In this document: positions 11,201 through 20,555 of the stretch, piece after piece | How the letters are laid out: each line of letters begins with the position of its first letter | Numbering within the stretch: the stretch's first letter is position 1 | DNA from: Nitratidesulfovibrio sp. SRB-5 | GTDB lineage: Bacteria > Desulfobacterota > Desulfovibrionia > Desulfovibrionales > Desulfovibrionaceae | DNA: 64,000 nucleotides | Assembly: GCF_019931275.1 (NCBI RefSeq) | Contig: NZ_JAIOTY010000001.1 | Location: 372,001 to 436,000, forward strand | Reading direction: 5' to 3' | Position numbers and translations under genes: made by a program | The notes under the pieces: generated by a model | The model's input: the letters and a program-made list of their open reading frames with translations, nothing else | The model's database searches: none | Told to the model about the DNA's origin: nothing

Positions 11201-11891
11201 GGGTGCGCGGCGCCGTGGGGCATGGAGCCCCGGCGTGAGGGCATTGGGCGCAGCGGTCACCTTGCCGGGCCAGCCAGATGCGGCAGGACCCGGCACCGAA
11301 GATGGCCAGGATTTCCCGTGCCAGCAGGCGCAGCTTTTCCTCCGGCGCTCCGCTGTGGATGAGCGCGGCGCGCAGGTCGTTGAGCCGCTGCACCCGTTCC
11401 ACGCGCTGCGCGGAATCGTGCAGGAACGACACGTCATGCACCACCGAATGCAGCAGAACCCGGCCATTCAGCCACACCGGACCGCTGTGCACTTCCACCT
11501 CGCGCTCCAGGCCCGAGGCTGCCCGGTGCCGGAACCGGAAGGCCGTGCGTTCGCGGTGGAAGGCCTCGTCCATGTGCACGGCCAGTTGGTCTTCGTCCAG
11601 AGTGTTGATGGCGGCTATGGGCATGCCCGCCATGCGTTCGCGCGGGTGGCCATAGAAGCGGCAGGCGGAGGGATTGGCGTCCACGATGGTGCCGTTTTCC
11701 GGGTCCACCAGCAGCATGGGGGCCACGCTGTGCTCGAAGAGAGGAATGGGGTCGCCCTGCCGGTCGGGGGGCAGTCTTTCGGGATTGGCCGGATGGTTCG
11801 GCCCCGCGGCGGAAGCCGCGTCGGGCGAAGGCGCCTGCCCGGCCTGCTCTGCCTGTCCAGACTGGCGGGCTTCATGATCCTGACGAGACAT
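8223..11891 (-). CDS. Hybrid sensor histidine kinase (PAS/GAF multidomain, C-terminal receiver)
   Basis: A 1222-residue soluble hybrid kinase. Domains by inspection: PAS (about 50-160); a GAF-like region unusually rich in cysteine (about 185-345, including CAQCPHAGAPC and SCDCG); coiled coil (345-395); PAS (395-510); second GAF (520-680) interrupted by six 9-bp repeats coding Pro-Asp-rich triplets; PAS (690-810); HisKA with His857 in GGIAHDFNNIL; HATPase (965-1080, DSGQGM and GLGLSMVHGI); receiver with Asp1155 (LLDLRMPGGSG), CTGN and GKPF. No transmembrane segment is visible. A phosphorelay through the receiver to the adjacent sigma-54 regulator is likely. A GAGG Shine-Dalgarno precedes the ATG. 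The promoter is probably the TTGCGT/TATATC pair at 12025-12053. Confidence 0.92.
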   Translation of the reverse strand: MSRQDHEARQSGQAEQAGQAPSPDAASAAGPNHPANPERLPPDRQGDPIPLFEHSVAPMLLVDPENGTIVDANPSACRFYGHPRERMAGMPIAAINTLDEDQLAVHMDEAFHRERTAFRFRHRAASGLEREVEVHSGPVWLNGRVLLHSVVHDVSFLHDSAQRVERVQRLNDLRAALIHSGAPEEKLRLLAREILAIFGAGSCRIWLARQGDRCAQCPHAGAPCPTAPRTPPVCLHMVVEEPALSSCQSAAAEQAQPDPRIIRIPFRHGPVGRAASASTRRPVLHATPEADAPLSCDCGMFTAYAIRIGQGISGGVLGVHLPALDPITDMQLEGLAHTTAHLLQAARTAEATRRALRGLDNRIRKRTAQLRRANQLLRHEVAERRRAELALRRSRDLLEHGERAGQLGSYWRDLETGRGQWSDNLFRMFDFPVAAEAPSFARFFECIHPDDRMRIAEQCHHAMAHHIDTIIEYRYRSPSGQYRHARQLVTFDIPPRTGHKSPVMVHGMVQDITEQRQRDELLRLQRDLLLALGITTTVEDCLGLCLRTALRAESVDAGAAWLRVDLPDLPDRPDLPDRPDRPEDPAGHGARGGDARHEWRLVAAQGFNPAVLDRVRCLPSGTPATRLMEAGRPVPETPPEQESCCMLTGDVELDALAAASSVCCAHLLPILHEGRAVACLLTGTRGPGPMRKAARHHVEAVAAQGGSAFARIMQQQSLRESEANLRALLNAPRLSAFLLDPAGRVLACNATGAGRLGTTPDAMLGRALGNYVPHDLRDRRTNVLSSVVATATPATFRDARSIHIFEHTLYPITDETGRVHRVAWLAEDVAHEVALERQLRQAQKMEAVGTLAGGIAHDFNNILGVIMSNIEMLRDTGLTGRAATRADRILRAALRARDVVRQLLAFGRPADEPYATLDLCRTVADALHMVKPSIPASVTLRTLLPVAPLPVHGDITQIHQVLLNLCTNAVHAMPDGGVLDVSLAALVLGGDEVLRGYPELSPGRYACLSVADSGQGMTAAQLERVFEPFFTTKPQGMGSGLGLSMVHGIVRQHGGTVRAHSQPEQGACFDVLLPLADMLAAAEAGAAPAATAPEHVPDTPQERPLHVLVVDDEHDFRQSVAEMLHALGHRSTGTSDASDALQLLAAGRYDVALLDLRMPGGSGTELARAIRARGFALPLVLCTGNECDIPPEELAETGLTLIGKPFTGEELSKHLHVSFKKA

Positions 11892-12231
11892 GGGGGAAAC
11901 CTCGCGATGGCCGGGAGTCTGCCCGCGCCCTTTTCCGGGTTCGCCCGGAGTCGAAGCTTGCGGTCATGGCAGGCATGTCCGCAAGCCTGGTGGCACAACG
12001 GGAAGAGGGGTTGTCTCACCAGGTGATATAGAGTCTCGCGTTATGAGACGCAAATCTCATATCCGGATACAGGCTTAGAGATAGCGCTCCCCGTCGAAAA
12101 GAGCAACCATAGCAGAAACAGCAAGTTGCAGAAAATTAAGGCAGGCGCAGTGTCCGCTTGCTCCGCCCTGTTGCCCGGCATGGTTCTTGATATCTCCGGC
12201 AGGTCGGCCAACGTCGGCCGCAGGAGGGAAC
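11892..12231. other. Divergent intergenic region, 340 bases
   Basis: No gene is supported here. It separates the minus-strand kinase operon from the plus-strand signalling array. The central part (12011-12060) is AT-richer and holds overlapping promoters and dyads, listed separately; the remainder shows no structure I can support. Confidence 0.7.
12011..12060. promoter_or_regulatory. Overlapping divergent promoters with nested operator-like dyads
   Basis: On the minus strand TTGCGT (12053-12048) and TATATC (12030-12025) are 17 bp apart, a good promoter for the hybrid kinase operon. On the plus strand an extended -10, TGATATAGA (12024-12032), overlaps that -10. Four TCTCA/TCTCG-type half-sites form dyads: TCACC-A-GGTGA (12016-12026), GTCTC-N7-GAGAC (12033-12049, filling the minus-strand spacer) and ATGAGA-N6-TCTCAT (12043-12060). 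The likely binder is unknown; the adjacent CII-like protein is one candidate. Confidence 0.5.
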
Positions 12232-12519
12232 ATGTCCGAGAAGTGGATCACCAGAATGGTGCAGGGGGCGGTGCTCAGCAGCAGGAGCCAGGCGCGCGAA
12301 GTGGCACGCACCATCGGCAAGCCCTATCCCACCCTGATGCGCGAACTGAACCCGTTCGACCTTGGGGCAAAGCTGGGCGTGGAAACGTTTTTCCAGATAC
12401 TGCGCACCACCCGCGACGTGACGCCGCTGGAGCAGATAGCGCAGGAACTGGGGTACCGGCTGGCTCCGGTGGATGGCGGCGAGGAGGACCCCGGCCACGG
12501 GGCGCACCCCGGGCGGTAG
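12232..12519 (+). CDS. Phage regulatory CII-like small DNA-binding protein
   Basis: A 95-residue protein resembling the phage regulatory CII family (P2/P22-type helix-turn-helix proteins) seen as chromosomal genes in Desulfovibrio. The core runs from about residue 20 to 80: a helix (AREVARTIGKPYPTLMRELNP) followed by LGVETFFQILRTTRDVTPLEQIAQELGY, the usual 'leucine-rich, LGY' ending. The start is fixed by AGGAGGG seven bases before the ATG; an upstream in-frame ATG at 12187 lacks a ribosome site. The stop is two bases before the next coding frame, so it heads the signalling array. No prophage genes surround it. Autoregulation at the dyads upstream is inferred, not shown. Confidence 0.65.
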   Translation: MSEKWITRMVQGAVLSSRSQAREVARTIGKPYPTLMRELNPFDLGAKLGVETFFQILRTTRDVTPLEQIAQELGYRLAPVDGGEEDPGHGAHPGR

Positions 12520-12521
12520 GC

Positions 12522-14825
<2,304 letters not shown>

Positions 14826-14881
14826 CAGCCGCCATCGGCCACGGGTTGCACCAATCGAACAAGACTGCACGGGAGAAAGAC

Positions 14882-15334
14882 ATGAGTGGCATGCATCAGG
14901 CAAGACTCATCGACATCCTGCTGGTGGAGGACGATCCCGGCGACGTGCGCCTGACGCGCGAGGCGCTGAAAGGCAACCGCGTGTCCAACCGGCTGTTCGT
15001 GGTCGAGGACGGCGAGGAAGCCATGGCCTTTCTGCGGCGCGAAGGCCAGTACGCCGACGCGCCCCGCCCCGACCTTGTGCTGCTGGACCTGAACCTGCCG
15101 CGCAAGAACGGGCGCGAGGTGTTGGAAGAAATCAAGAAATCTCCGGAGCTGCGCACCATTCCTGTGGTGGTGCTGACCACCTCGCGGCAGGAGCGCGACA
15201 TCCTGCACGCCTACGACCTCAACGCCAACTGCTACATAACCAAACCCGTGGGCTGGGAGCAGTTTCTGGAGGTGGTGGGGCAGATCGAGCATTTCTGGAT
15301 GGGCATCGTGACGTTGCCGGTGAAGGGGGACTGA
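14882..15334 (+). CDS. Single-domain response regulator (Rcp1-like)
   Basis: A 150-residue stand-alone receiver of the Rcp1/phytochrome-partner type. It has the acidic pair in LLVEDDPGD, phosphoacceptor Asp69 ([11 protein letters not shown]), VLTTS and Lys121 (YITKPVGW), plus the longer beta4-alpha4 region typical of the group. It follows a kinase with phytochrome-type HisKA, the usual pairing. GGGAGA precedes the ATG. With no DNA-binding domain, it probably relays phosphate or acts by protein contact. Confidence 0.9.
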   Translation: MSGMHQARLIDILLVEDDPGDVRLTREALKGNRVSNRLFVVEDGEEAMAFLRREGQYADAPRPDLVLLDLNLPRKNGREVLEEIKKSPELRTIPVVVLTTSRQERDILHAYDLNANCYITKPVGWEQFLEVVGQIEHFWMGIVTLPVKGD

Positions 15335-15469
15335 AGGCGGGGCCACATGGCGGACGGCCCGGCCTTGGCGTCGTGTCCATGTTCGGCACGGCTGCGGATC
15401 AGTCCACGGCGTGTGCACAACGCACGCCGGAATACACCGGAATAACTCCGGAAGTCCATCGGAGGCTTC

Positions 15470-18253
15470 ATGGATCAGGGGCAGGTGCGCATACTGTTGT
15501 TCGAGGACGACTCCGGCGATGCCAGGCTGTTCAGGCTGCTGCTTGCCGGGTCGGGCCTGCGGCATGCCATCGAGCGGGCGGAAACGCTGGCCGAGGGCCT
15601 TGCCCTGCTGGGCGGCGGCGCATTCGACGTGGCCCTGCTGGATCTCAGCCTGCCCGACAGCCAGGGGTGGGACACCCTGGGCAGCCTGGTTTCGTACGCG
15701 CCGGAACTGCCCGTCATCGTGCTGACCGGGCTTTCCAGCCCCACCTTCGCCGAAGAGGCCGTGGCGCGCGGCGCGCAGGACTACCTGCGCAAGGGCGAGG
15801 TGGCCGAGGGGCTCATCGTCCGTACCATCCGCTACGCCATCGACCGCAAGCGGGCGGAGGGCGCCCTGCGTCAGCACCGCCAGCGTCTGGAGACCATCAT
15901 CAGCGCCAACCCGGACGGCATGCTGGTGGTGGACGCCGATGCCCTGGTGCGCTTCGCCAACCCTGCGGCGCTGGCCATGCTGGGACGCGGCCTGCCCGAT
16001 TTGCCAGGCCTGCTGGGGCAGCCTTCGCCGGTGCCGGTGCGCGACGACGAACTGGACCTGTGCGGCGACGGCGACAATCCCTGCCTGGTGGAGGTGCGCA
16101 CCGCCCCGGTGACCTGGGACGACGCCCCGGCCACCCTGGTATCCCTGCGCGACATCACCGCCCAGCGCCAGGCGGAGCGTGCCCTGCGCGAGGCCGAACT
16201 GCGCTACCGCACCATTTTCGAGCATTCGCTCGACGGCATTTCCGTCTACGAGCATCGCGACGACGGCAGCGCCCCCCGGCTGGTGGATTGCAACCGGGGC
16301 TACGAGCGCATGGCCGGGCGCACCCGCGACGACCTGCGCGACATGGACGACGTGCGCCGGTTGCAGGTGTATCTGGGGGGGCGCAAATCCCCGGAGCCCT
16401 TCCGTGACGACGGCGGGCTGCGCGGCCCGCAGAGCGCCGTGTATTCGTGGCTGCGGCCCGACGGGCGCGAGAACTGGATAGAATCGGTTTCCGTGCCCGT
16501 GCGCGATGGCGACAGGGTGCTGGTCTTCGGCATCGGGCGCGACGTCAGCCGCCGCCGCAAGCAGGAAGAGGCCTTGCAGCAGAGCGAGGCGCGCTTTCGC
16601 GCCGTGTTCGAGCATGCCCCCCTGGGGGTGTTCATCACGGATCATGACGGCAGCTACGTCAAGACCAACCGGCTGTTCAACGTGCTGCACGGCTTTGCCG
16701 CGGCGGAACTGCCATTGGGGCACTTTTCGGAACTGGTCTACGGGCACGAGGCGGGCGACGTGCGCGCGCTGTTCGCCGAACTGCACAGGGGAGAGCGCAA
16801 CGGCTTCTTTCTGGAAACGCGGCATTTGCGGCGCGACGGCACGGTCTTTCCCGTGCGGCTGGCCGTGGCGGCCATCCGGGGGCGCAAGGCCGACCTGCAA
16901 TACGCAGTGGGCATGCTGGAGGACATCAGCGAACGCCGCGCCGCCGAGGCGGAACTGCAAGGCTATCGCGCCCGGCTCGAGAACATGGTGCTGGAGCGCA
17001 CCCGCGACCTGGAGCAGGCCCTTGGCACGGCGGAGTCCCACCGGGAGAAGATCGACCTCATCCTGCGTTCCGTGTCCGAGGGGCTGCTGGTCACCGACCC
17101 CGACCACCGGGTGTTGCTGACCAACCCGGCGGCGGAGGACATCCTGGGCCTTGCCGCCCCCGGCGATCTCGTGGCCGAGGCGGTGGCCGATCTCATAGAG
17201 GACGTGCCGCTGCGCAAGCGGCTGGTGCAGTGCCTGGACGACACCATGGGCGGCGCGCCCTGTCAGTTCGGCTTTTCGCGTCCCACGGAAGCGGGTGGCG
17301 TGCACCACTACACGGCCAGCACCTCGGAGGTGCGCGATGCGGGCGGCGGGCGCACCGGGGTGGTCACCGTGCTGCACGACGTGACCAGCGAGCGCGAACT
17401 GGACCGCATGAAGAGCGAATTCCTGACCACGGCCGCGCACGAGTTGCGCACCCCGCTCACCACCATCCTGGGGTTTTCGGAACTGCTGGTCACCGGGGGC
17501 GACATTCCCCCCGTGGAGCAGCGCCAGTACCTTGGCTACATCAACGAGCAGGCCGCGCTGGTCTCCGGCATCGTGGCGGACCTGCTGGACATTTCACGCA
17601 TCGAGATGGGGCAGGGCTTCAGCCTCAAGCGCAGGCCGTGCGACCTGGTGGCGCTGATACGGCGCAAGGTGGCCGCGCACATCGTGGGCACGCGCCGCCA
17701 TTCGTTCCGGCTGCTGCTGCCCGAAACGCCGGTGCCCGCCGTGGTGGACGCGGACAAGGTGGCCCAGGTGCTCGACAACGTGCTGAGCAACGCCGTCAAG
17801 TATTCCCCCGGCGGTGGCGTGGTGGAGGTGCGGCTGCGGCCCGGGCAGGACGCGCACGAAGTCAGCGTGCGCGACAACGGCATGGGCATGAGCCCGGAAC
17901 AGCTTTCGCGGGTGTTCGAGAAGTTCTATCGGGGCGATGCCTCGAATACCGGCATACCCGGCACGGGCCTGGGCATGAGCATCGTGAAGCATCTCATAGA
18001 GGCGCATGGCGGCGAAGTGGCGGTGGAAAGCGCCAAGGACGTGGGCACCACGGTGCGCTTTACGTTGCCGACCGGCGCGTCCGAACCGGCCGACCACCCC
18101 GAACCGGCCGACCACCCCGGGCCGGCAGGGCCACCCGGCTCACCCGGACCGACAGGGCCACCCGGCTCACCCGGACCGACAGGGCCACCCGGCTCACCCG
18201 GGCCGGCAGGGCCACCCGGCTCACCCGGACCGGCTGGACCGGCTGGCGCGTGA
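15470..18253 (+). CDS. Receiver-PAS histidine kinase with collagen-like C-terminal tail
   Basis: A 927-residue cytosolic kinase whose receiver is at the N-terminus (1-125; Asp58 in LLDLSLPDSQG, VLTGL, YLRKGE). About four PAS modules follow (roughly 140-235, 240-365, 370-495, 525-640), then HisKA with His657 (TAAHELRTPLTTIL) and HATPase (DNGMGM, GTGLGMSIVKHL) ending near residue 865. The last 45 or so residues are an uninterrupted Gly-X-Y tract (14 triplets such as GPP, GSP, GPT) after two Pro-Ala-Asp-His-Pro motifs, encoded by 18-bp and 27-bp tandem repeats. Collagen-like tails on soluble bacterial kinases are rare. The receiver could accept phosphate from the upstream kinase. GGAGGC precedes the ATG. 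Confidence 0.9.
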   Translation: MDQGQVRILLFEDDSGDARLFRLLLAGSGLRHAIERAETLAEGLALLGGGAFDVALLDLSLPDSQGWDTLGSLVSYAPELPVIVLTGLSSPTFAEEAVARGAQDYLRKGEVAEGLIVRTIRYAIDRKRAEGALRQHRQRLETIISANPDGMLVVDADALVRFANPAALAMLGRGLPDLPGLLGQPSPVPVRDDELDLCGDGDNPCLVEVRTAPVTWDDAPATLVSLRDITAQRQAERALREAELRYRTIFEHSLDGISVYEHRDDGSAPRLVDCNRGYERMAGRTRDDLRDMDDVRRLQVYLGGRKSPEPFRDDGGLRGPQSAVYSWLRPDGRENWIESVSVPVRDGDRVLVFGIGRDVSRRRKQEEALQQSEARFRAVFEHAPLGVFITDHDGSYVKTNRLFNVLHGFAAAELPLGHFSELVYGHEAGDVRALFAELHRGERNGFFLETRHLRRDGTVFPVRLAVAAIRGRKADLQYAVGMLEDISERRAAEAELQGYRARLENMVLERTRDLEQALGTAESHREKIDLILRSVSEGLLVTDPDHRVLLTNPAAEDILGLAAPGDLVAEAVADLIEDVPLRKRLVQCLDDTMGGAPCQFGFSRPTEAGGVHHYTASTSEVRDAGGGRTGVVTVLHDVTSERELDRMKSEFLTTAAHELRTPLTTILGFSELLVTGGDIPPVEQRQYLGYINEQAALVSGIVADLLDISRIEMGQGFSLKRRPCDLVALIRRKVAAHIVGTRRHSFRLLLPETPVPAVVDADKVAQVLDNVLSNAVKYSPGGGVVEVRLRPGQDAHEVSVRDNGMGMSPEQLSRVFEKFYRGDASNTGIPGTGLGMSIVKHLIEAHGGEVAVESAKDVGTTVRFTLPTGASEPADHPEPADHPGPAGPPGSPGPTGPPGSPGPTGPPGSPGPAGPPGSPGPAGPAGA
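18083..18226 (+). repeat. In-frame minisatellite (2 x 18 bp, then 4 x 27 bp)
   Basis: Two exact 18-bp units (18083-18100, 18101-18118) are followed by four 27-bp units (18119-18145, 18146-18172, 18173-18199, 18200-18226) that differ at only two positions (GGGCCGGCA versus GGACCGACA at the unit start). A partial unit runs to the stop codon. The near identity suggests recent expansion by replication slippage. Confidence 0.95.
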
Positions 18254-18322
18254 ACGGACAGGGCCGCTGCGTGGGGCACTGGATAACTGGCGAATGGGGC
18301 CGCACGCCCCGAAGGAGACGCC

Positions 18323-20116
18323 ATGACCGGCGAACGTGAACGGCGTGGAGCATTCGGCATCAAGGCCAAGATCATGGCCATCGCCATTCTGGGGCCCGTG
18401 TGCATCGCCGGTGTCATGGCCGTGCAGCGCATCGGCGACATTCGCGAGGGCGCGCACGAGGCCATCCTGGAACAAAGCCGGGCCGTGGTGCTCATGGCAG
18501 AGGCCGCGCGCGACGAGATGTCGCGCAAGCTTGAAGGCGGGCTGATCCGCCCGTTCGCGGAACTGCCGCCCGACAAGGTGGTGGACGCTGTGCCGGTGAT
18601 CACCGCCATCAAGATGGCCAGGGTCAATGCGGAAAAGCTGGGTTACGAATTCCGGGTGCCCAAGATGCATCCCCGCAACCAGACCAACGAACCCACGGAC
18701 CTGGAACGCAGGGTTCTGGAGCAGCTTTCAGCCTCGGGCCAGCAGGAACTGATCCTGCGCGAGGCGGACCGCATCCGGTATTTCCGGGCCATCAAGCTGA
18801 CGCGCGAATGCCTGTTCTGCCACGGCGACACCAAGGGCGAGCACGACGTGGTGGGCGGCATCAAGGAAGGCTGGCGCGAGGGCGAGGTGCACGGCGCCTT
18901 CGAGATCGTTTCGTCGCTGGACGCGGTGAATGCCCAGGTGCGTTCCGCCGCCCTGTCCGTGACGGGCTGGGCGCTGGGCATCGTGGCCGTGGTGGTGTCC
19001 TGCGCGTGGCTGCTGGCCAGCCGGTCCATCGCAAGGCCGCTCGAACGCATCCGCGACGTGGCCGGGCAGGTGGCCTCCGGCGACCTGACGGCGGACGTCG
19101 AGGTGAGCAGCCGGGACGAGGTGGGCAGCGTGGCCGAGGCCATCCGCACCATGACCGGCAACCTGCGCCGGGTCATCGGCGAGGTGATGGAGACCACCCG
19201 CGGCGTCACGGCGGGCAGCCGCGAACTGTCCGAGACGGCGGTGAGCATGGCCCAGGGCGCCACGGAGCAGGCCAGCGCGGTGGAAGAGGTGTCCGCCTCG
19301 GTGGAACAGATGACCTCGAACATCCAGCAGAACGCCGAGAATGCCGCCGAGACAGACCGCATCGCCCTGCGCTCGGCAGAAGACGCCCGCGAGGGCGGGC
19401 AGGCCGTGGCCCAGACCGTACGGGCCATGAAGACCATCGCGGAAAAGATATCCATCGTGCAGGAAATTGCCCGGCAGACCAACCTGCTGGCCCTCAACGC
19501 CGCCATCGAGGCGGCCCGCGCGGGCGAGCACGGCAAGGGCTTTGCCGTGGTGGCCTCAGAGGTGCGCAAGCTGGCCGAGCGCAGCGGCACGGCGGCGGCG
19601 GAAATCGGCGAGCTGTCGTCGTCCAGCGTGGCACTGGCCGAGCGCGCGGGCAGCATGCTGGGCACGCTGGTGCCCAGCATCCAGAAGACGGCGGAACTGG
19701 TGCAGGAGATCGCGGCGGGCAGCAAGGAACAGAGCGTGGGCGCGGAGCAGATCAACAAGGCCGTGCAGCAGCTCGATTCGGTGATCCAGCAGAACGCCTC
19801 CGCTTCGGAAATGATGGCCGCCACGTCGGAGGAACTGGCCGGGCAGGCCACGCAGCTGGCCCAGACCGTGGCGTTCTTCCGGCTGCCCGCGGGCGGCGGC
19901 GCGCCGTCCATGGGGCGGCCTGTTCCGTCAGTCCAGTCAGTCCAGCCGAACCACAAGGGCGGGCTGGAGATACGCCGCCAGCAGCGGGCGCACCCGTCCG
20001 CCGCCATCACCGGGGGCGGGTTGCCCGGTGACCGCTCCGCCAGGGCGGGGCAGTCCGGCGTGACCCTTGAACTTGACGAGGCCGCCACGTCCGACGCCGA
20101 CTTCGAACGCTATTGA
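18323..20116 (+). CDS. Methyl-accepting chemotaxis protein with c-type heme motif in the sensor domain (DUF3365-like)
   Basis: A 597-residue chemoreceptor with TM1 at residues 14-32, a periplasmic domain to about 215, TM2 (215-235), HAMP, and a cytoplasmic signalling domain whose hairpin tip is [36 protein letters not shown] (given here only as the well-known receptor tip, near residues 385-420). The periplasmic part contains ECLFCHGD near residue 168, a CxxCH covalent heme motif as in the DUF3365/Tll0287-like heme sensor family. A redox or gas ligand is therefore likely. AAGGAG lies six bases before the ATG. The C-terminal 60 residues beyond the hairpin are low-complexity with no methylation-enzyme docking pentapeptide visible. 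Confidence 0.92.
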   Translation: MTGERERRGAFGIKAKIMAIAILGPVCIAGVMAVQRIGDIREGAHEAILEQSRAVVLMAEAARDEMSRKLEGGLIRPFAELPPDKVVDAVPVITAIKMARVNAEKLGYEFRVPKMHPRNQTNEPTDLERRVLEQLSASGQQELILREADRIRYFRAIKLTRECLFCHGDTKGEHDVVGGIKEGWREGEVHGAFEIVSSLDAVNAQVRSAALSVTGWALGIVAVVVSCAWLLASRSIARPLERIRDVAGQVASGDLTADVEVSSRDEVGSVAEAIRTMTGNLRRVIGEVMETTRGVTAGSRELSETAVSMAQGATEQASAVEEVSASVEQMTSNIQQNAENAAETDRIALRSAEDAREGGQAVAQTVRAMKTIAEKISIVQEIARQTNLLALNAAIEAARAGEHGKGFAVVASEVRKLAERSGTAAAEIGELSSSSVALAERAGSMLGTLVPSIQKTAELVQEIAAGSKEQSVGAEQINKAVQQLDSVIQQNASASEMMAATSEELAGQATQLAQTVAFFRLPAGGGAPSMGRPVPSVQSVQPNHKGGLEIRRQQRAHPSAAITGGGLPGDRSARAGQSGVTLELDEAATSDADFERY

Positions 20117-20189
20117 GGTCTGCCGGTCCGGAACCGCATGCGTTCGCCGGGCCGACCCCCGGTTTTGCCGCATGCAAGGGGTAGGAGCC

Positions 20190-20555
20190 ATGAAACGGAT
20201 ACTCATCGCAGAGGACCAGTACGAGGTGCGTGAACTGGTGCAGGCCACGTTGCGGATAGGCAACTATCAGATATTGCAGGCTGAAAATGGCATGCAGGCG
20301 GTGGAGATGGCCCGCCTGCACCGCCCGGACCTGATCCTGATGGACGTGATGATGCCCGGCGAGATCGACGGGCTGGAAGCCACCCGGCGCATTCGGTCCG
20401 ACCCGGTCACGGCGGCCTGCCGGATCATCATGCTGACCGCCAAGGGCCAGACTCAGGACCGCGAGGAAGGATTGCGCGCCGGGGCCGACGACTACTTCCC
20501 CAAGCCGTTCAGCCCGTTGGCGCTGATCCGCAAGATAGAGGAGTTTCTGGGATGA
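20190..20555 (+). CDS. Single-domain response regulator (CheY-like)
   Basis: A 121-residue receiver with the acidic pair in LIAEDQYEVREL, phosphoacceptor Asp52 (LMDVMMPGEIDG), MLTAK and Lys105 (YFPKPFSP), so all catalytic residues are present. A TAGGAG site precedes the ATG at 20190; longer in-frame starts lack one. It overlaps the following kinase by four bases, so the two are probably a cognate pair. No output domain. Confidence 0.9.
   Translation: MKRILIAEDQYEVRELVQATLRIGNYQILQAENGMQAVEMARLHRPDLILMDVMMPGEIDGLEATRRIRSDPVTAACRIIMLTAKGQTQDREEGLRAGADDYFPKPFSPLALIRKIEEFLG

Noticed and set aside
11989-12013. Sigma-54 promoter beginning TGGCAC upstream of the signalling array
   Set aside because: No GC at the required distance from GG; the spacing is wrong.
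12232-12519. Prophage signalled by a CII-like gene
   Set aside because: No integrase, terminase, capsid, tail or attachment site in the neighbouring 20 kb; the genes around it are signal-transduction genes.
18083-18226. Possible CRISPR-like array
   Set aside because: Units are contiguous 18- and 27-bp repeats with no spacers, in frame within a kinase gene.
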